Notes under the pieces: model-generated | What the model saw: only the letters and a program-made list of their open reading frames with translations | Databases searched by the model: none | What the model was told of the DNA's origin: nothing | In this document: positions 6,529 through 8,407 of the stretch, one piece after another | Layout of the letters: each line of letters begins with the position of its first letter | How positions within the stretch are numbered: position 1 is the first letter of the stretch | DNA from: Acidobacteriota bacterium | Lineage (GTDB): Bacteria; Acidobacteriota; Terriglobia; UBA7540; JAPUME01 | Direction of reading: 5' to 3' | Length of the DNA: 8,407 bases | Assembly (NCBI GenBank): GCA_027294185.1 | Contig: JAPUME010000279.1 | Location: forward strand, 1-8,407 | Made by a program: the position numbers and the translations under genes

Positions 6529-7344
6529 CTACCGCCGGGTAGCGATAAAGCTCACAATATCCTGGATGGGTCCCTCATTCCTGCTTCCCATCGAGTCCGG
6601 GTCATAGCCGAAGTCGTTTCCCTCTGCCATGGCGGCGACCAGGGTAATTGCAGCCCGACGCACATTCGAATCGGAGTGTCTCAGGGCGGCGGTATAGACT
6701 CGCTGGCCGCGGTCAGGTGACTTGGTCAGATCTATCGCAGAACCTGCCAGCCTTTTCACCAGGGCTTCGGGCGTTAGTCCCGCGCCATTCACAAATCGCC
6801 AGATTCCGAAGTTGGCCAGATTCATCGCTTGCGTCGACTCGAAGGTTCGCTGGAGCGCATTCTGAAATTCCTCGCCGGATTCGCTTTGACCTCCTGCGTT
6901 GAATTGCACCTTTCGGCCCAACTCTTCGGTGGTCGGCAGGAGTTCCGCCATGGCTCCCAGGCCTCTGGTGTCTCCCATGATGATCAGCGCTGCCGCCGGT
7001 GAGATACGTTTCCGTCCCGCAGGGTCCCCCAGGAGAGCCACCAGGCGCTCTTCAGCCTGGTCTTTGAGGGGTACGAGGGCCAGGTAGACCTGTGGGGCAG
7101 GGTTCGGGTCCTCGAGCTGGCTCAACAGATAGTCGAGGTCGTCCTTGCGGGTTGCATCGAAAACGGGTTTCAGCGCCTCGCCTGGCCTCTTAACCGAATC
7201 ATTGGTAACGACGGTGCCGGTCTGGCTTTGCTTCGCTTTCCGGGCGCGTTCCTTGCGGGCGAGGTCTCCGAGGGATTGTCCGTTCCCGGTCTCGGGCAGG
7301 CCGAAAAGCAGAAGCCCTAAAATTAGAATCACAAGGTGTTTCAT
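6529..7344 (-). CDS. Exported HEAT-like protein with acidobacterial QSLGDLAR N-terminal module
   Basis: Function unknown. 271 residues. Signal peptide MKHLVILILGLLLFGLPETGNG (1-22), with probable cleavage before Q23. Next comes QSLGDLARKERARKAK (23-38), strongly basic and helical, then VVTNDSV (45-51); from memory this pair is a recurring start of mature exported proteins in Acidobacteriota. Residues about 64-135 are amphipathic helix pairs of HEAT type, including QAEERLVALLGDPAGRKRI and SPAAALIIMGDTRGLGAMAELL. The last helix pair (213-240, YTAALRHSDSNVRRAAITLVAAMA) has the classic HEAT pattern with D225 and R229/R230. Start: ATG at 7344 is preferred over a 51-codon extension because it opens the signal peptide and has GGGGG at 7355-7351, 6 bases upstream. 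It follows the membrane-protein gene at 7466 with a 121-base gap holding its own promoter and a palindrome. It is a second exported HEAT protein within 2.5 kb, but not an obvious duplicate of the one at 5055. Confidence 0.8.
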   Translation of the reverse strand: MKHLVILILGLLLFGLPETGNGQSLGDLARKERARKAKQSQTGTVVTNDSVKRPGEALKPVFDATRKDDLDYLLSQLEDPNPAPQVYLALVPLKDQAEERLVALLGDPAGRKRISPAAALIIMGDTRGLGAMAELLPTTEELGRKVQFNAGGQSESGEEFQNALQRTFESTQAMNLANFGIWRFVNGAGLTPEALVKRLAGSAIDLTKSPDRGQRVYTAALRHSDSNVRRAAITLVAAMAEGNDFGYDPDSMGSRNEGPIQDIVSFIATRR

Positions 7345-7398
7345 CACCAACCCCCACTTAGACGCTGGATCAATTGAGTCTATGGATACTGTTGGCTG

Positions 7399-7407
7399 AT
7401 TATCGCA
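7399..7407 (-). promoter_or_regulatory. Extended -10 promoter for the exported HEAT-like gene
   Basis: On the minus strand TGCGATAAT is an extended -10 with GATAAT, five of six matches to TATAAT. Transcription would start near 7392, about 48 bases before the ATG at 7344. The -35 position (about 7427-7422) is TTCCCC and falls inside the palindrome at 7412-7427. That fits a promoter depending on, or blocked by, a regulator. Confidence 0.5.
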
Positions 7408-7411
7408 CAGG

Positions 7412-7427
7412 TTCCCCCCGGGGGGAA
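7412..7427. promoter_or_regulatory. Perfect 16-base palindrome TTCCCCCCGGGGGGAA
   Basis: The two 8-base arms touch with no loop, so it is unlikely to be an RNA hairpin and more likely a site for a dimeric DNA-binding protein. It covers the -35 and spacer region of the promoter at 7407-7399. The regulator is not in the window as far as I can see. Confidence 0.5.
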
Positions 7428-7465
7428 ATACGGGAATTTTATTCGGAGGCGAAGGGTTGAGAGCC

Positions 7466-8008
7466 TTATTTTCTGATCCAGCGAACCAGTAACACAATGC
7501 CCCCGACCAGCTTCACAGCGTCGAGACCGGTAAACGCCGCGTGCAGCTTCCAGAAGCGGCCCATCTCGGGCGGGACCGGATCACGGGGGATGAAATCGAT
7601 GCTGCGTCCGAGCTCGACAAGCCGCGGCGTCACGATAAAGTGGAGCCCCACTACCAGCGCCAGCATCCCTCCCACCAGCAGCCAGGAAACCGAGTCCGTG
7701 ATCCTCAACCTGGCCAGCATTGCCAGGAGCGCCGCCGCCAGCACCAACTGGGCCCATCCCCAGGCTGCAAAGTAGTATCGGTTCAGCTCCGAGGCCAGGT
7801 GGCGGAACAGAACCCGCAGCCGGTCACGGCTTAGAGGCTGGCTCTGCTCCTCCAGTTGTTGACTTCCCTGGGAGAGAACGCGGTCCACAGTGCGGAAGTT
7901 CTGCGTGGCAATGAACCATTCCAATAGAGTTCCGGCCAGCCAGATGCCCAGCAGAACCGCGAATAAGATGTGAAGCCAAGACCCCGAGCCGCCTGGTGTT
8001 GTATCCAT
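7466..8008 (-). CDS. Four-helix membrane protein, DUF4149/TMEM205-like
   Basis: 180 residues with four membrane segments at about 12-34, 78-100, 106-128 and 155-176. Features recalled from the DUF4149/TMEM205-like family: LLGIWLAGTLLEWFI in the first helix, an amphipathic loop with LNRYYFAAWGWAQ (75-87), HFIVTPRLVELGR after helix 3 (123-135), and RFWKLHAAFTGLDAVKL (151-167) in helix 4. The biochemical role is unknown. The ATG at 8008 was chosen: GGAG lies at 8016-8013 and the segment that could extend it upstream to 8149 is low-complexity and unlike a protein start. The 50-60 loop is acidic and Gln-rich. It precedes the exported HEAT-like gene in the same direction, but the 121-base gap with its own promoter argues against a tight operon. 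Family assignment is from memory and moderate. Confidence 0.75.
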   Translation of the reverse strand: MDTTPGGSGSWLHILFAVLLGIWLAGTLLEWFIATQNFRTVDRVLSQGSQQLEEQSQPLSRDRLRVLFRHLASELNRYYFAAWGWAQLVLAAALLAMLARLRITDSVSWLLVGGMLALVVGLHFIVTPRLVELGRSIDFIPRDPVPPEMGRFWKLHAAFTGLDAVKLVGGIVLLVRWIRK

Positions 8009-8020
8009 AAGTCTCCATAG

Positions 8021-8029
8021 ATTATCCCA
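8021..8029 (-). promoter_or_regulatory. GATAAT box with TG extension ahead of the membrane-protein gene
   Basis: On the minus strand TGGGATAAT fits an extended -10, but transcription would begin near 8014, inside the ribosome site for the ATG at 8008. It is therefore either a nearly leaderless promoter or a copy of a regulatory motif rather than a -10. The other copy at 8133-8125 would leave a more normal leader of about 110 bases. Confidence 0.3.
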
Positions 8030-8115
8030 TCCAATACTCGATCTCCAAACCGAGGCAGGGCCAAAGGGCCTCTCACCATGGGGAGCCGGGAACTGCTCTT
8101 GACTCCCACCGGGCG

Positions 8116-8135
8116 CGGGGCCAAGATTATCCCCG
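8116..8135. promoter_or_regulatory. Inverted repeat holding a GATTATCCC motif
   Basis: CGGGG (8116-8120) and CCCCG (8131-8135) flank a 10-base loop, with ACCGGG (8108-8113) and CCCGGT (8132-8137) as an alternative pairing. The segment carries the second GATTATCCC copy (8125-8133); read on the minus strand this gives GATAAT as a possible -10 for the gene starting at 8008. Confidence 0.35.
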
Positions 8136-8301
8136 GTCTCGACGCGCAAATGTTATCAGGATGTTAGCCAAGGGAGAAAATGTGACTTCACGGAGGCATT
8201 TCGGAGGGGAGAGAAACGGGCGGACCTACGATGGAAAAACGTTAGCCTCCTCGGCGAGAACGAGGGAAGGGGATTCTGAAGAAATCGGGAGAGTGTCTTA
8301 G

Positions 8302-8407
8302 ATGGACATGGGTTTGCTCGCCGCAGCTGTAACGGCCGTACTCATTGTAGCTGTCGGCCTCTATATTCGCTCCTTTCGTCGGCGGCTGGTCGGTTTGCGA
8401 AACGAGA
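8302..8407 (+). CDS. N-terminus of a membrane-anchored protein, possibly LemA-like; cut by window edge
   Basis: Only 35 codons are visible. The ATG at 8302 follows GGGAGAG (8287-8293) with an 8-base gap; a second ATG at 8308 is also possible. The protein starts MDMGLLAAAVTAVLIVAVGLY, one membrane helix, followed by basic IRSFRRRLVGLRNE. A single N-terminal helix followed by LV-x-LRN is how many LemA-family proteins begin, but the diagnostic helical part (AW..ID.QL.RR) lies outside the window. The basic stretch after the helix suggests the rest is cytoplasmic by the positive-inside rule, whereas LemA is often drawn the other way, so the family call is weak. That a gene starts here is fairly safe. 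Confidence 0.5.
   Translation, partial: MDMGLLAAAVTAVLIVAVGLYIRSFRRRLVGLRNE

Larger units (their letters stand above)
8009..8301. other. Divergent intergenic region without a gene
   Basis: It separates the membrane-protein gene (minus) from the right-edge gene (plus). I find no convincing reading frame. It holds two copies of GATTATCCC (8020-8028 and 8125-8133), a direct ATGTTA pair 11 bases apart (8150-8155, 8161-8166), GTTAGCC twice (8163-8169, 8241-8247), and a purine-rich stretch before the start at 8302. No clear plus-strand promoter was found. Confidence 0.6.

Noticed and set aside
7292..7297. LPETG, a sortase-like motif, in the protein at 6529-7344
   Set aside because: It is inside the signal peptide at residues 16-20, not at the C-terminus before a membrane helix, so it cannot act as a sortase signal.
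7345..7497. 51-codon upstream extension of the exported HEAT-like gene
   Set aside because: It would run over the promoter and palindrome and overlap the neighbouring gene's end, and it would bury a clear signal peptide.
8009..8149. 47-codon upstream extension of the membrane-protein gene
   Set aside because: The extra segment is Gly/Pro-rich and low in order, and the ATG at 8008 has its own ribosome site directly before the first helix.
8174..8197. CRP-like TGTGA...TCAC in the right intergenic region
   Set aside because: The half-sites are separated by only 2 bases rather than 6, so it does not fit a CRP/FNR site.

Overview
The window looks like ordinary chromosomal DNA from a GC-rich Gram-negative bacterium, most likely an acidobacterium. 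The main taxonomic clue is the exported protein at 6529-7344. Right after its signal peptide it carries a QSLGDLARKERARK... segment followed by VVTNDSV, an N-terminal block I associate with secreted Acidobacteriota proteins. The Lon sequence and the cell-surface polysaccharide genes fit that placement but do not prove it. No phage, insertion sequence, CRISPR array, tRNA or rRNA is visible.

Left part (1-4879, minus strand): lon, an O-antigen ligase/polymerase-type membrane protein, and a MurJ/MviN (MVF) family flippase that runs off the left edge. The last two overlap by 11 bases and are surely co-expressed. lon lies 60 bases upstream of the ligase with no clear terminator between them, so one transcript from the lon promoter (extended -10 at 4879-4871) may cover all three. 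The flippase lacks the cavity arginines of true MurJ, so it more likely moves a surface-glycan lipid intermediate than lipid II.

Middle (4880-6447, plus strand): a divergent intergenic region with two overlapping, mutually exclusive inverted repeats. It leads into an exported HEAT-repeat protein with a C-terminal beta-rich domain. A second compact hairpin follows, then a 72-residue orphan protein whose predicted beta-beta-alpha order faintly recalls a double-stranded-RNA-binding fold.

Right part (6448-8301, minus strand): a second exported HEAT-like protein (6529-7344), preceded by a four-helix membrane protein resembling DUF4149/TMEM205 (7466-8008). A perfect 16-base palindrome sits just upstream of a good extended -10 for the exported protein. 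A GATTATCCC-type motif recurs three times upstream of these two genes. At the right edge (8302 onward, plus strand) begins a membrane-anchored protein that could be LemA-like.

I see no defence system or gene cluster that is clearly new. The items most worth following are the atypical MVF flippase, the control elements in the intergenic regions, and the unassigned exported HEAT proteins and small orphan.
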